Under the pieces are notes generated by a model that did not search any database, was not told the DNA's origin, and saw only the letters and a list, made by a program, of their open reading frames with translations. A DNA stretch of 64,000 nt from a virus. The stretch lies in IMG/VR virus record IMGVR_UViG_3300037575_000021, positions 31,314-95,313 of that record. One strand, written 5' to 3'. Of this stretch, positions 30,250 to 38,766 are shown piece after piece. The stretch's first letter is position 1, and each line of letters opens with the position of its first letter. The translations under genes were made by a program, and so were the position numbers.

Positions 30250-30396
30250 CTACAGGTAACGGTTTTGTTTGTTCTTACGGTTATCACGGAAAAGCTTAGC
30301 AGCTTTACGTTGTTTCTTGCTCAAGTTTTTATGATTATTTGGATTATAATCTTCGTTCTCAATTTCTACAGTGTTTAAGTTTTGAGCGTTTTTCAT
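30250..30396 (-). CDS. Small basic protein (48 residues)
   Basis: ATG behind AAAGGTGA encodes a protein with an Asn-rich first half and a basic helical second half (KNLSKKQRKAAKLF). Its stop lies just before the next gene's GGAGGG. Function unknown. Confidence 0.6.
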   Translation of the reverse strand: MKNAQNLNTVEIENEDYNPNNHKNLSKKQRKAAKLFRDNRKNKQNRYL

Positions 30397-30424
30397 ATAG
30401 TCACCTTTTTGGTTAGTGGTTTGT

Positions 30425-30694
30425 TTAGTGTGTTGTTATTTTAAGGAAGTTATCCTCAAGTGTTAACACTTTACCGTTATTTAATTCTAGTGTTTTTGCT
30501 TTTGATTGCTTCATAAGAGAAGCAACCCGAAAGACTGCGCCCAGTAGGTTATCAGTGTCAACGCCTTGACAATCTAGGTCAAAAACTGCCGTTTCCATTA
30601 GGCCCTTGGCGGTCTCTAGCTCGATCTTGGCGCACTCTAAAGAGTACGCCTTTTCGGCTTCTTTTTGGGCTTTTCTTTTACCGAAACCAAACAT
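30425..30694 (-). CDS. Small helical protein of unknown function
   Basis: The 89-residue helical protein begins MFGFGKRKAQKEAEKAY. Its ATG overlaps the stop region of the upstream acidic gene. No family recognised. Confidence 0.65.
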   Translation of the reverse strand: MFGFGKRKAQKEAEKAYSLECAKIELETAKGLMETAVFDLDCQGVDTDNLLGAVFRVASLMKQSKAKTLELNNGKVLTLEDNFLKITTH

Positions 30695-31404
30695 TATGCC
30701 GCCGCCTTATATTCATCTTCGCTTACTTCATAGCTAAGGCAATCAAAAGCAGCCTTTTGGATGCAGTGGTCTAGGGTAATGGATTGGCCACATGCTTGGC
30801 GTCCCCAATACTCATTATTTAGTGTCACTTCGTCTTTCAACCAGTACACAATGTCAGGGCATAGGAACCACTGATAAACCTCTGGGTAATGCTCATAACA
30901 ATCTAGACTTTCTAACTCGTCAATAATGTCCTGCACCTCTTGGCGCTCATCATATAATTCGTCTGAAACTTCAGATAAAAATTCTTCGTAGTCCTCTATA
31001 TATGTAGAGAAATCAATAGGGCCAGCCTTGCGGCGTTCTTCGTAAGACTCGACCCATAACTGGTGCAAATCGTCCTCATTATCAGGGTCAGGCATAGAGT
31101 CAAGTTTTTCTTGATACTCTTCTATTTTCTCGTCTCTTTCTTCCTCTGTTAGTTGGAAGTGCTCACCCTCTAGCTCAATTTCACCCCAGCTTTCATCTAG
31201 CCCACAATCTTCACGGGTAAAAGGTGCATCCTGCCCATGCTCTGTGTGTTCCATGCTTAAGATAAATTCAACCTCTGTGGTCATGTTGTAGCATTGGCGG
31301 GTTCTTACAAATTCATCGGCTATTTCTTGACGTTGGGAGCCATTTAGCTTATCGAAAGATTCAACATAAAGAACTGGCTTATTTGGTAGGTTGATTTTAA
31401 ACAT
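30694..31404 (-). CDS. Very acidic protein of unknown function
   Basis: The 236-residue protein is extremely rich in Asp and Glu, especially residues 60-170. Such acidity occurs in DNA-mimic antirestriction proteins, but nothing specific supports that here. Start: ATG behind AAAGGT, after hairpin-spacer promoter D. Confidence 0.7.
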   Translation of the reverse strand: MFKINLPNKPVLYVESFDKLNGSQRQEIADEFVRTRQCYNMTTEVEFILSMEHTEHGQDAPFTREDCGLDESWGEIELEGEHFQLTEEERDEKIEEYQEKLDSMPDPDNEDDLHQLWVESYEERRKAGPIDFSTYIEDYEEFLSEVSDELYDERQEVQDIIDELESLDCYEHYPEVYQWFLCPDIVYWLKDEVTLNNEYWGRQACGQSITLDHCIQKAAFDCLSYEVSEDEYKAAA

Positions 31405-31442
31405 TTTGTTTACCTTTTAGGCTTTGCTTTGAATGTGTTTGT

Positions 31443-31471
31443 ATTGTGGCCCCTTAGTTGGGGCCTGTCAA
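31443..31471 (-). promoter_or_regulatory. Hairpin-spacer promoter D
   Basis: TTGACA and CACAAT are 17 bp apart with inverted repeat GCCCC-AACTAA-GGGGC in the spacer. It follows the stop of the gene at 31486. Confidence 0.65.
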
Positions 31472-31485
31472 GGGTTTATTTTAAA

Positions 31486-32070
31486 TTATTTTTCAATTTC
31501 TAAATGATCCCATTGCTCAGGGCAGCCTTTTATATTATCCCAACTAGATTGGTAATCATACTCATTTTCTAAGATTTTGTAGATATGTTTCATAAATTCT
31601 TTACAAGCAATAATCCAAAGGGATTCTGTAAAGTTCTCACTAACCCAACCGTAGGTATTTCTTGAGTCTTCAAAATCAAACACAGTACAATTTTCATGTT
31701 GATAGTGCCCTGAATGTGACACTTTAAAAGTAATTGAGTAGAAATCTTGTTGGCTTAATCGTTGTAATCGTTCCGCTAGTTGGTGCAATTCCTCCCATTC
31801 TGGGTACTCTTTTTTGATGCTAGCTAGTGCCCCCTTTTTGTACACGTAATTACCTGTAAAGTGTGCCCCGTCCCCTTGCGACCAAAAACCAGAAAAGTTT
31901 ATATTAACTTTTGAGAATCCTATACGCTCTAAAGCCTCTTTTATATTTTCAATAGTGCACCAGTACCAATCCTCAGTAAGAGCGAATTTTTCTTGATTGG
32001 CTTCAAAGTATGCTTTTTGTTCTGATTTTGATAATTCAGAGAATTTATAAAAAGTGCGAGTGAGTGGCAT
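31486..32070 (-). CDS. Phage protein of unknown function with FWSQGDGA motif
   Basis: The 194-residue protein includes NFSGFWSQGDGAHFTG (about residues 58-73), a motif I associate with a widespread uncharacterised phage protein, and an aromatic acidic C-terminal half. Start: ATG behind GGGGG. Confidence 0.7.
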   Translation of the reverse strand: MPLTRTFYKFSELSKSEQKAYFEANQEKFALTEDWYWCTIENIKEALERIGFSKVNINFSGFWSQGDGAHFTGNYVYKKGALASIKKEYPEWEELHQLAERLQRLSQQDFYSITFKVSHSGHYQHENCTVFDFEDSRNTYGWVSENFTESLWIIACKEFMKHIYKILENEYDYQSSWDNIKGCPEQWDHLEIEK

Positions 32071-32108
32071 AGCGGCCCCCTTTGGGCTTTGTGGTTAAGA
32101 TGGTGATA

Positions 32109-32136
32109 AGTCTACATGATAGGGTTTAACTGTCAA
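32109..32136 (-). promoter_or_regulatory. Promoter of the gene at 31486
   Basis: TTGACA and TAGACT lie 16 bp apart. Immediately upstream an inverted repeat AATACTTT/AAAAGTATT could be an operator. Confidence 0.55.
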
Positions 32137-32350
32137 TACTTTTACAAAGTATTTTAAAATAATTTATAAACCAATTAGCCATATATAGAAGGAAGACTTT
32201 AATAAAAATAATTTCAGAAAGTACTTGCATTGTGTGGTGGCCCATGTACAATGGGAACCATAGAGGAAACGAGCGGGAACACAGAAACCGGAGTACAAGG
32301 GTCAACCCTGCCTGTCGTTCTGGTTCTATAGGGAGAGTGATGCCAAGATC

Positions 32351-32566
32351 TGAAATGAAAATGCTAGACCGTTTCAAAAATTTTAACGTCAAAGTTTGAA
32401 ATGAAAATGCTAGACCGTTTCAAAAATTTTAACGTCAAAGTTTGAAATGAAAATGCTAGACCGTTTCAAAAATTTTAACGTCAAAGTTTGAAATGAAAAT
32501 GCTAGACCATTTCAAAAATTTTAACGTCAAAGTTTGAAATGAAAATGCTAGACCATTTCAAAAATC
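32351..32566. repeat. Five tandem 46-bp repeats
   Basis: Copies begin at 32351, 32397, 32443, 32489 and 32535 (last partial). Each has an internal inverted repeat TTTGAAA/TTTCAAA. The first three read ACCG and the last two ACCA at one position, so the array grew by duplication. They are contiguous with no spacers, so this is not CRISPR. Confidence 0.9.
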
Positions 32567-32572
32567 TAAGAG

Positions 32573-33073
32573 CTATTGCAACGGAAACCACGAAGGGGTG
32601 CTGTAAAACCCTGTATTTATAGGCTTTTCTCGTGATTGCCACTCTCTAAGCTTAGCAATAATGTACAGACGGTAACCATTAATCGATAGCTTTTGTTTGT
32701 ACTCATCGGGCATAGCCTGTGGTGGCTGTATAAACCATTTGTCTGGGATATTCAATGGAGACTGACTAAGAATGTCAAGAACAGTCGTAGCCGTCTTGTG
32801 GTGCTTTCCTGTAGCTCTGTAAAAATTATCACAAAGTTGTTTGAGGCAAATGTACAGCCAGTCGTAGTGAGCTTTAGAAATTCTAACCCACTTGGCACTG
32901 GGGTGATTAGTGTGAGTACTCTTATAGATACCTTCAGGTGCTTTGGATTTATCAAGAACATGGTGAGCTGTGCTAAGTAGTTGTGCATACTCAACAATCA
33001 TTTTACGGGTGTGGACGATACAATGCTCATTGGCACAGGTGATGGGATTCATACTTGTAAAGAATACGTTCAT
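32573..33073 (-). CDS. Conserved phage protein (ANEHCIVHTRKMI type)
   Basis: The 166-residue protein has CANEHCIVHTRKMIVEYAQLLSTAHH near the start and NHPSAKWVR then YDWLY. This pattern is widespread in phages and slightly resembles pyrimidine-dimer glycosylase-type proteins; function is unproven. Start: ATG behind AGAGGT. Tandem repeats begin right after its stop. Confidence 0.7.
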   Translation of the reverse strand: MNVFFTSMNPITCANEHCIVHTRKMIVEYAQLLSTAHHVLDKSKAPEGIYKSTHTNHPSAKWVRISKAHYDWLYICLKQLCDNFYRATGKHHKTATTVLDILSQSPLNIPDKWFIQPPQAMPDEYKQKLSINGYRLYIIAKLREWQSREKPINTGFYSTPSWFPLQ

Positions 33074-33158
33074 AGTTACCTCTTGTGATCAGTTGAGAGG
33101 ATAATACTTTATCATTACGTTTCTGTCAAGCACGAAGTGAGGTAACGAGAAACGAAAA

Positions 33159-33186
33159 AGCCCCGAAGGATTTCTCCAACGGGGCT
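33159..33186 (-). terminator. Rho-independent terminator
   Basis: Stem AGCCCCG/CGGGGCT followed by TTTT on the minus strand, closing the 33244-40096 leftward block. Confidence 0.85.
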
Positions 33187-33243
33187 AACGATTACTTAAG
33201 CTTATGCCTCTCTATCATCCTGTGCAACCTAATAACTGTTGAT

Positions 33244-33492
33244 CTACGGGGGGAGTTTATAACTCTCATCGTAGTGCCCTCCATAGCTGCACGGATAGTT
33301 GCCAGTCCATACCTTTTCATCACCTACCATATATGAGCAAGGCCCTGTATTAGAGACCTTCCCAGTTTTCATAGCCCTTCGAAGCCTCTTGTCCCACTCA
33401 TAACTTGTGTGTCCAAGCCTAATCCAACATCCGGGATCAAGGAGTGGCCCGATAAAGGCTAGAATAGCAGTAATTATGTCATATCTGCACAT
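33244..33492 (-). CDS. Small cysteine-containing protein
   Basis: The 82-residue protein has a hydrophobic start that may act as a membrane or signal segment (IITAILAFIGPLL) and later GPCSYM and YPCSYGGHYDE, probably disulfide-bonded. Start: ATG behind AGGAGGT. Confidence 0.65.
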   Translation of the reverse strand: MCRYDIITAILAFIGPLLDPGCWIRLGHTSYEWDKRLRRAMKTGKVSNTGPCSYMVGDEKVWTGNYPCSYGGHYDESYKLPP

Positions 33493-33549
33493 ACATACCT
33501 CCTAACGTCAAAAGCGGGGATGAAAATCCCCGCCCGTTTCAAAATTTTA

Positions 33550-34161
33550 CTACTTAATTTTGGTGTCCATTCGATACTCAAGGTCAACTTCTTGAGCGTT
33601 AGGTGTGTGAGCATCCTTATCATTGATATGGGTTTTCACTGCCTTGCTGAACTTGGTTAGAGCTTTCTGACCATCACGAAGTAGACGAGCCATAACTACT
33701 GAACCTACAACACCGATCACTGTTAGTACAAGCATTGGTGCTAGAGAGATTAACTTCAGCACTCCACAACCTGCAAGGAGCAGTATAATCAGAAGGAATG
33801 CGGCTGACACCTCACCCATTTGGTTGTATACCTTAAAGTCTTCATCTTTAAATTGACTATTATCAGCAAAGGCTTGAGCTTTCTTTTTAGAAAAGAACAT
33901 AGCGGCTCCATCCTCAGTCCAACACCTACGGTCATCAGGCGTTAGGTAGACTTTATCTCCTTCCCTATCGATTCCACGAACCGAATAAACACGTAGTAAG
34001 TTGAGCAGTAAAATTGGGAAAGAGCTTTCACCACGGTCAATGTAGTACCACAATGCCCATAGTAAACGGTTACCAGCGGCGGTTAACACAACTAGAGCTG
34101 ATCCTAACATCGCAACGTTCAGTAGCATGTCAGTAATTGCTGAGTCAATACCTAAGTTCAT
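33550..34161 (-). CDS. Membrane protein with HINDxxxH tail (family member 4)
   Basis: The 203-residue protein has membrane helices near residues 12-35, 118-135 and 138-158, and then KAVKTHINDKDAH followed by 20 polar residues. Start: ATG behind GAGGGG. Neighbours are a lipoprotein and other membrane proteins. Confidence 0.8.
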   Translation of the reverse strand: MNLGIDSAITDMLLNVAMLGSALVVLTAAGNRLLWALWYYIDRGESSFPILLLNLLRVYSVRGIDREGDKVYLTPDDRRCWTEDGAAMFFSKKKAQAFADNSQFKDEDFKVYNQMGEVSAAFLLIILLLAGCGVLKLISLAPMLVLTVIGVVGSVVMARLLRDGQKALTKFSKAVKTHINDKDAHTPNAQEVDLEYRMDTKIK

Positions 34162-34223
34162 CTTTTATCCCCTCTGTTGTTAAAAGATGGGGCTATATTA
34201 CCCCACCGATTTTAGTTTGTCAA

Positions 34224-34790
34224 CTATTTTCCTGAAGAAATTGTCACAGAAGATTTACCTGCTTTAATTGCACGATTGGTCTTGTAGTTAACATCCACAG
34301 GGTAAGGGTATACAGTCACCTTGGTTTCAACGTAGATAGGCTCAATACTACCCATCTCACCTGCACACATCACCCATGTTGCACTGGTATTCTTACTGGC
34401 AAAGATACTATTAGGCTCAGCCTGTTCGATTGTGCCCACAGCATATCCATGATTAGCACTCATATACTCACGGGTAACTTTTAAAGGGTTTGTTAAGCTC
34501 GTATCGTAAGGGATACCGAAGCCAATGCTCGGGCAATCACCTTCGATTTCACCCGTATTAGAACGCCATACAGAGTGTGTAGCCGCCTTAGAGTTACGGA
34601 TATTGTACAAACTGATCACCAAATGGCGCTCAAGGCTCCAATTATACGCTGGAACTGGTTGTGATTTAGCCACTTGAGACTGAATTCGGTCTGTTGTTTG
34701 GCGATCCTTGGTCTCTTGGCTAACTGTACGCTCCTGACAACCTGCTAGGGCTAGTGTAGACGCTAATACCAATGCTAATAACTTTTTCAT
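34224..34790 (-). CDS. Lipoprotein of unknown function
   Basis: The 188-residue protein has signal peptide and lipobox LAGC (residues 15-18). The mature part holds three more cysteines and strand-rich sequence. Start: ATG behind GGAGGA. Confidence 0.8.
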   Translation of the reverse strand: MKKLLALVLASTLALAGCQERTVSQETKDRQTTDRIQSQVAKSQPVPAYNWSLERHLVISLYNIRNSKAATHSVWRSNTGEIEGDCPSIGFGIPYDTSLTNPLKVTREYMSANHGYAVGTIEQAEPNSIFASKNTSATWVMCAGEMGSIEPIYVETKVTVYPYPVDVNYKTNRAIKAGKSSVTISSGK

Positions 34791-34798
34791 GTGTCCTC

Positions 34799-35080
34799 CT
34801 ATTGAACTGCGTTTGCTTGAATACGTAGAATACGGATCTGAGAATCAATCTCAGCGGCCTTGTGTGGATTCTGGAACTTCATTTCTTCCAGCTCAGCAAT
34901 CTGTGCCTGAAAAGTATTAACACGTTGCTTCATCCCCTCTTTGTACTGGAATGAGTTTTCATACACCACTCGCTCCATAACGGTGTTGCCGAACATACCT
35001 AGAGCGCTTAGGCCCCAAGTCAGTGCACTTAGTAGGACTACAATACCTACTGCACCTAATAGTAATTTAGCTGAACTCAT
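34799..35080 (-). CDS. Membrane-anchored coiled-coil protein
   Basis: The 93-residue protein has one N-terminal transmembrane helix (residues 5-28), then a coiled coil over residues 50-90. Its size and topology could suit a spanin-like or stator-like membrane partner, but no lysis neighbour proves it. Start: ATG behind GGAGG, overlapping the previous gene. Confidence 0.7.
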   Translation of the reverse strand: MSSAKLLLGAVGIVVLLSALTWGLSALGMFGNTVMERVVYENSFQYKEGMKQRVNTFQAQIAELEEMKFQNPHKAAEIDSQIRILRIQANAVQ

Positions 35081-35511
35081 TTATCCTCCCGTTTGTAACC
35101 TAGTTTATAAAGTACCTCGAAGACATCGCCCAATCTGGCCTCAGATTGCAGATTATCAAAGATGTTATCAAGGCTGTCGTGAGTCCAATCATTCAACATC
35201 TGATCCACACCCTTCTCTTGGTCTGTACGTGTATCAGCTACACTCAGATTCTCATGAGGGACTGCAAAGGCCTTCCCATCCACTAAGAAAATGTACAGTC
35301 CATCACGTATGGCAACAATCTCACTGGTGTAGATTGGGCCATTACCCTCACTGAAGTGCACGGTCTGGCCCACCTTAAAGGTTTTACCAAGGTCGTGCTT
35401 TACTTTGTCTGGTAATGTAACTTCATTGTAGCGACTACCCGCTTGGATAGCCCCTGTGTCTTCTTCCCTCTTGGAGAAGATATTATCCCGGTAGAATTCG
35501 TTTGCTTTCAT
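35077..35511 (-). CDS. Protein of unknown function
   Basis: The 144-residue protein has a beta-rich middle (FKVGQTVHFSEGNGPIYTSE) and a helical acidic end. Start: ATG behind AGGAGG. No family recognised. Confidence 0.7.
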   Translation of the reverse strand: MKANEFYRDNIFSKREEDTGAIQAGSRYNEVTLPDKVKHDLGKTFKVGQTVHFSEGNGPIYTSEIVAIRDGLYIFLVDGKAFAVPHENLSVADTRTDQEKGVDQMLNDWTHDSLDNIFDNLQSEARLGDVFEVLYKLGYKREDK

Positions 35512-35519
35512 TCATCCTC

Positions 35520-35918
35520 CTAAAAATCAAAGAACCAGTCATTGCTTGGTGGCAGGTTCTTATTCCATTCTTCAGCCTCAGCCAGTGTACGGAACACACG
35601 GTTGGTATCATTTTCGTAGGTTTTTACATCCTCACCTTCTGGGCCAACCTGTGGCTGATCTAAAATGCCAGCGTCAGAGAGGTATCGATAGTGTTCTCGA
35701 TTACAATCGCTAGCTAGTGATACATACGCAATCTTCCAACGACTCTGGTATTCAGTGCTATCAAGTAACCCCCATTCCTCAGTTATTAGATAAGGGGTAG
35801 ATGTCAGTTTAACCTTCTCTACGTATTTACCGCCGTAGCAGAAGTAAACTACATCTTTTCGTTTCAGATCTTTAAAACCAAGAGGTTTCATTTTGATTGG
35901 GAAGTTTAGAATACTCAT
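35520..35918 (-). CDS. Protein of unknown function
   Basis: Start chosen at ATG 35918 behind GAGAGGT rather than farther upstream in frame. The 132-residue product has an N-terminal KMKPLGFKDLKRKDVVYF segment and aromatic C terminus NDWFFDF. No family recognised. Confidence 0.7.
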   Translation of the reverse strand: MSILNFPIKMKPLGFKDLKRKDVVYFCYGGKYVEKVKLTSTPYLITEEWGLLDSTEYQSRWKIAYVSLASDCNREHYRYLSDAGILDQPQVGPEGEDVKTYENDTNRVFRTLAEAEEWNKNLPPSNDWFFDF

Positions 35919-35983
35919 GTTTGTACCTCTCTGTGTGATTGATAGGGGAATCATGGCACAACCAATCACCCCTGTCAACACTT

Positions 35984-37075
35984 TTATTCGTAATCCCTTA
36001 CAGCAATCCCCACTGGGAACTCAGGCATGTTGAATTCCGTCAATACTTGGAACTTAACAGTTAGAGGCTTACCGATGTATTCCTCTTTGTAGTCCCAAAC
36101 ATGTTGACGTGCTTCGTGCGTACCCTTAAGAACGCATGTGAATGTTTTCTTATCAACGTGAGTACTGTCAGGACATGAGCATACAAATACACCTCGACCA
36201 TCCTTATCCTGAACAACATCAACGATCATGTACTCATCATCCTTGAACTCTTTGTGTTTCAATAGGTCTTGAGATCGGTGATCAAACTTATAGAGGCTGT
36301 CCCAGTTACGAACCATAACACCTTCATAGCCTGCAGTTGCGTATTTGCCGTGGTAGTCCATGATGTCTAGCTCACCGTGACCATAGTTAGTCTCAACGTA
36401 GTGAAGATAACGACTATCAACCTCATCACAAATGAATTCCATATCATTAATACGCTTAGTAAGGGTAACACCCTCTTCAGCTATATCGAATACATGGAAC
36501 TCTAAGGTCAGCTTATCTGGTTCTGGCTTCTTAGCCGCACTGATGATGCGATTAAGGTCATGACCATGCAGATAAAGCTCACCATCAAGCTTAGTATACC
36601 CGAAAACCTGTGCCACTGCCAGAGCCTCTGAGATGGGCTCCATTAGGTGGTCAGGTACAGGGTAGTACTTTGCCCCTCGGGACTTGAAAACTAAGCCCTC
36701 ATCCTCATACGTTGCGATACAGCGTACACCATCCAGCTTGGGCTGGATTGCACAGGGGAATTTCACCTTATGTGCATACTTTTCGTAGGGATGAGCAAGC
36801 ATTGGGTTAAGTAGTGGTTGAATATTGTCAGGATCTTCACAGTAGGACTTATCCTTTTGCTTATTCCACTTCGACTTAGCCTCTAGCTCAGCCTGTTGCT
36901 CTGGCGTGGTCTCATTTGATCGACCCACATTCTTAGCCTCAGCTGTTGTAACCCGTTGTTGCTTCTTCCCGTCTACCAGTCCATGGGTGACGTATATATC
37001 AGCACCCTCTGTATGGACACTCCATTCTTTTGTTCGACCTTTGGAGTCTAGGCCATATAGTTTTGGTAACTCCAT
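35984..37075 (-). CDS. ATP-dependent DNA ligase
   Basis: The 363-residue protein begins with a WGR-like segment (LYGLDSKGRTKEWSVHTEG, residues 6-24), followed by the nucleotidyltransferase core: IQPKLDGVR with the AMP-accepting lysine (about residue 112), FKSRGA, LDGELYLHG, GYEGVMVRN and LLKHKEF. The OB domain is at the end. It seals nicks during phage replication. The gene start has only a weak ribosome binding site. Confidence 0.93.
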   Translation of the reverse strand: MELPKLYGLDSKGRTKEWSVHTEGADIYVTHGLVDGKKQQRVTTAEAKNVGRSNETTPEQQAELEAKSKWNKQKDKSYCEDPDNIQPLLNPMLAHPYEKYAHKVKFPCAIQPKLDGVRCIATYEDEGLVFKSRGAKYYPVPDHLMEPISEALAVAQVFGYTKLDGELYLHGHDLNRIISAAKKPEPDKLTLEFHVFDIAEEGVTLTKRINDMEFICDEVDSRYLHYVETNYGHGELDIMDYHGKYATAGYEGVMVRNWDSLYKFDHRSQDLLKHKEFKDDEYMIVDVVQDKDGRGVFVCSCPDSTHVDKKTFTCVLKGTHEARQHVWDYKEEYIGKPLTVKFQVLTEFNMPEFPVGIAVRDYE

Positions 37076-37312
37076 CTATACTATTCCGCTTCTTCCTAGG
37101 ATATTCATAATCATATCCCATTCTTTAATGATTACAAAGATATAGAGGAATGCACACAGATCTAGAAACCCACCAAGCCCTGATTGATCTAGGTTACGGG
37201 TTGTGAACATCGAAATGATCCGTACTACAAAATTACGTGCTCCGAACATAAACATATATGCCAGCCACAATAGGCACCCCCAATAGATAACCACATTATA
37301 ATAATCACCCAT
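37076..37312 (-). CDS. Small membrane protein
   Basis: The 78-residue protein has about two hydrophobic segments (residues 6-30 and 50-64). Its stop adjoins the ligase start and its ATG overlaps the upstream gene end. Function unknown. Confidence 0.68.
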   Translation of the reverse strand: MGDYYNVVIYWGCLLWLAYMFMFGARNFVVRIISMFTTRNLDQSGLGGFLDLCAFLYIFVIIKEWDMIMNILGRSGIV

Positions 37313-37842
37313 TAGTGGCCCTCCTCATCATTAATGTGCTCAGTAATCTGAGTTTTTAGTTTGGTTACAGCCTTTTTACCATCGAACAATGCTCGAAGTA
37401 GGAATGGGAAGGCCACGATACATGCGCCCACAAGAACCACGAAAGGTATTGTGATTGCAATTTTAACAGCTAGGGGAAGTGTACAGCTTAGGATCAATGG
37501 TACTGACCATCCCACAAGTAGAGTTGAGCGCTCCACAATCTCATACCCTGACTTATCACGCCTAGCAAATACTAGCTCCGCTTTTGCCTCTTCCATTGTA
37601 TAGGTACTGCGCCTAGTGGTATCACTCATCCAATAATACCCGTAGAAGCGTGTATTATCTTCAATAACATACTTCCGCTTACCCATGAGTAAAGAACCCA
37701 GCTTACTAAAGAATAATTTTGGTAATTTATCTCTTCGATCCGCAAATTTAATGAGACCGGCAAATAATACATCTAGTAGAATGAGTGCGAGAACACCCAT
37801 AATTGATACAAAAGTTAAAATACCTACATCCATCATAGTCAT
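37312..37842 (-). CDS. Membrane protein ending in HINDEEGH (family member 5)
   Basis: The 176-residue protein has an N-terminal membrane helix, a soluble part and two more helices (about residues 105-150), then LKTQITEHINDEEGH at the very end. Start: ATG behind AAGGAG. Confidence 0.8.
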   Translation of the reverse strand: MTMMDVGILTFVSIMGVLALILLDVLFAGLIKFADRRDKLPKLFFSKLGSLLMGKRKYVIEDNTRFYGYYWMSDTTRRSTYTMEEAKAELVFARRDKSGYEIVERSTLLVGWSVPLILSCTLPLAVKIAITIPFVVLVGACIVAFPFLLRALFDGKKAVTKLKTQITEHINDEEGH

Positions 37843-37843
37843 A

Positions 37844-38509
37844 TTAACTTAACTCCTTATAGTTGAGGCGATCATAGCGACAATCGAACAGTGAGTAGTC
37901 CATGTGGTAGATAGTCTCTTCTCCGTCCACACCGAAGACATGAATCTCTGGCTTTGGTGGACTAAGGACATCACCAACTAAACCACATTTCTGGAACTCA
38001 CGGACATGCCCTGCAACCCTTTTAGCATATGCTCTAGCTGCGGCCCCTGCACCGTTGTAACGTGCCACTAGTGAACGCCATGGTTGATCTTTCTTCTGAA
38101 CACTCTTAAGCTTCTTAAGTGCTAATTGAATAGCGTAGTGATCATCCATTACTAGATCTCTTGCAATCGTAGCTCGTGCCCTCCATAGATTGGTCTCACC
38201 CTCTAACCACATTCCTGTGGTGAGTAGGATTTGAGTCACACCATAACTGCCGCGCACCTTGTATTCTGAACCGTCACCGCGTTCATGGGTTGAGTAGTCA
38301 TTCGGGTTGTCTCGTACAATATAAGACCCCACAAATGACTCCTCTTTGACAATAGCCGCAAGTGTAAGTCCTAAGTCCTCACTGTAACCAACCTCATAAG
38401 CTAGCTTCAGAATGTTTTCCTGCTCAGGTGTGTAAACCCGGCACTCAGTTTCCTTAGCGAAGCTAAAGGTTGTTACCATGGCAAGCATAAGGGCTACGAT
38501 TGATCTCAT
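37844..38509 (-). CDS. Secreted SLT-type lytic transglycosylase
   Basis: The 221-residue protein has a signal peptide (TFSFAKE) and a lysozyme-like fold with catalytic glutamate in AAIVKEESF (about residue 58), RGSYGVTQIL and VARYNGAGAAARAYA, the SLT landmarks. It cleaves peptidoglycan in the periplasm. As a secreted enzyme in a membrane-protein operon it may serve lysis or infection-time wall remodelling. Start: ATG behind AGGAGG. Confidence 0.85.
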   Translation of the reverse strand: MRSIVALMLAMVTTFSFAKETECRVYTPEQENILKLAYEVGYSEDLGLTLAAIVKEESFVGSYIVRDNPNDYSTHERGDGSEYKVRGSYGVTQILLTTGMWLEGETNLWRARATIARDLVMDDHYAIQLALKKLKSVQKKDQPWRSLVARYNGAGAAARAYAKRVAGHVREFQKCGLVGDVLSPPKPEIHVFGVDGEETIYHMDYSLFDCRYDRLNYKELS

Positions 38510-38752
38510 CTAATCCTCCTCTTTTGGTTTCTTTTTAGTCTTGATGAAAGAGGCTCCATTATGGCACACAATTTCACGTTTGTCACTAAAAAGTTTAATA
38601 TGTTCTATCCCTTGGTTCTGATCACATACACGCTTGGCGTTGTAAATGTCACGACCAGAGATTGAAAACTCCTTGTAGTATATGTTAGCACTGATCCACA
38701 CGAGAGTGGATAGCAAGAAAACACAAAAACCTAACGCTACAGAGTTCTTCAT
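38510..38752 (-). CDS. Small membrane-anchored protein
   Basis: ATG 38752 follows AAGGAGGT at good spacing and is preferred to the earlier in-frame ATG. The 80-residue protein has one N-terminal transmembrane helix, two cysteines and a basic-then-acidic tail. Function unknown. Confidence 0.7.
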   Translation of the reverse strand: MKNSVALGFCVFLLSTLVWISANIYYKEFSISGRDIYNAKRVCDQNQGIEHIKLFSDKREIVCHNGASFIKTKKKPKEED

Positions 38753-38766
38753 AATACCTCCTTGTT

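Larger units (their letters stand above)
32071..32572. other. Noncoding stretch with tandem repeats
   Basis: About 500 bp between two leftward genes. It holds the promoter for the downstream gene, a mixed-composition middle (32220-32340) without a credible gene, and five 46-bp tandem repeats. Confidence 0.55.

Noticed and set aside
32126-32392. Minus-strand frame of 88 codons
   Set aside because: It begins inside the tandem repeats and would cross the promoter of the next gene.
32351-32566. CRISPR array
   Set aside because: The repeats are contiguous without unique spacers and no cas gene is present.
34941-35354. Plus-strand frame of 137 codons
   Set aside because: It is antisense to two well-supported minus-strand genes with strong ribosome binding sites.
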